From an uncultured Bacilli bacterium (GTDB lineage: Bacteria; Bacillota_I; Bacilli_A; Mycoplasmatales; Mycoplasmoidaceae): DNA of 18,463 nt. Both the position numbers and the translations under genes were made by a program. Positions 18,449-18,463 of this stretch are shown one piece after another. The stretch's first letter is position 1. Every line of letters begins with the position of its first letter. The notes under the pieces were generated by a model. The model was given only the letters and a program-made list of their open reading frames with translations. It was not told where the DNA came from and did no database searches. The stretch is from positions 1 to 18,463 of the forward strand of contig CAJGBT010000018.1 in NCBI GenBank assembly GCA_904501665.1, given 5' to 3'.

Positions 18449-18463
18449 ATGTATTTTAAACAA
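18449..18463 (+). CDS. Start of IS481-like transposase, copy 3 (partial)
   Basis: Only MYFKQ is inside the window. ATG 18449 follows GAGAGG (18438-18443) by 5 bases, a good ribosome site. The same ATG and next codons occur in copy 2 (12484), which confirms the start. Whether this copy is intact cannot be seen. Confidence 0.7.

Larger units (their letters stand above)
18335..18463 (+). mobile_element. IS481-like element, copy 3, 5' end only
   Basis: The element opens with ccatctttttggac (18335-18348), which differs at one base from the first 14 bases of copy 2. From aatccccc onward it follows the upstream region of copy 2 (agtccacttc, then tatgtattttaaaca). The element continues past the window. 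It lies against the twin-domain GT2 gene, which it appears to have truncated. Confidence 0.8.

Noticed and set aside
1..18463. CRISPR arrays, tRNA or rRNA genes, restriction or toxin-antitoxin systems
   Set aside because: No regularly spaced repeats, no cloverleaf or conserved rRNA segments, and no matching protein motifs were seen.

Overview
The window comes from a very AT-rich mollicute (Mycoplasma/Entomoplasma-type, genetic code 4). TGA has to be read as Trp: almost every long gene here has in-frame TGA codons, and reading them as Trp joins short open frames into full-length, recognisable proteins (for example one intact 453-residue HldE instead of two halves). All coordinates below use that code. 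Nothing in the sequence identifies the species.

The window is a surface-glycan locus broken up by insertion sequences. Left to right: the 3' end of an IS481-like element (1-312); a LicD/fukutin-like gene (399-1142, -); a dead fragment of a GT4 glycosyltransferase (1330-1598, +); a minus-strand operon hldE - manA - GT9 heptosyltransferase-like gene (5257 down to 1657) with its own promoter; an unassigned AT-rich gap (5258-5879); a GT2 gene tightly followed by licD (7711 down to 5880); a second GT9 gene (7726-8949, +), divergent from GT2 across a 14-bp palindrome; a decayed second manA (8985-10078, -); a GT4 gene put out of frame by a 14-A tract just after its start codon (10107-11272, -); a decayed IS481-like copy (about 11410-12593) abutting the right end of an IS3-type element; a third GT9 gene (12690-13898, +); a decayed IS3-type element (about 14080-15068); a glutathione peroxidase gene with one internal stop (15126-15611, -); a short UDP-glucose dehydrogenase (15762-16520, -) directly downstream of a large twin-domain GT2 gene (16522-18334, -), whose 5' end is cut by a third IS481-like copy running off the window.

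The most interesting content is the apparent ADP-heptose branch: HldE (kinase plus adenylyltransferase), a mannose-6-phosphate isomerase homologue 22 bp downstream, and three GT9 proteins of the ADP-heptose transferase fold. Mollicutes have no outer membrane or LPS, so the heptose would have to go onto a capsule, glycolipid or protein. GmhA, GmhB and HldD are not in the window. LicD (phosphocholine or related phospho-transfer), UDP-glucose dehydrogenase (UDP-glucuronate) and the GT2/GT4 enzymes fit the same job of decorating a surface polymer. The GT9 copies share a nearly identical C-terminal half and have unrelated-looking N-terminal halves. With the homopolymer switch in the GT4 gene, this suggests a locus that varies its product by recombination, IS activity and slippage.
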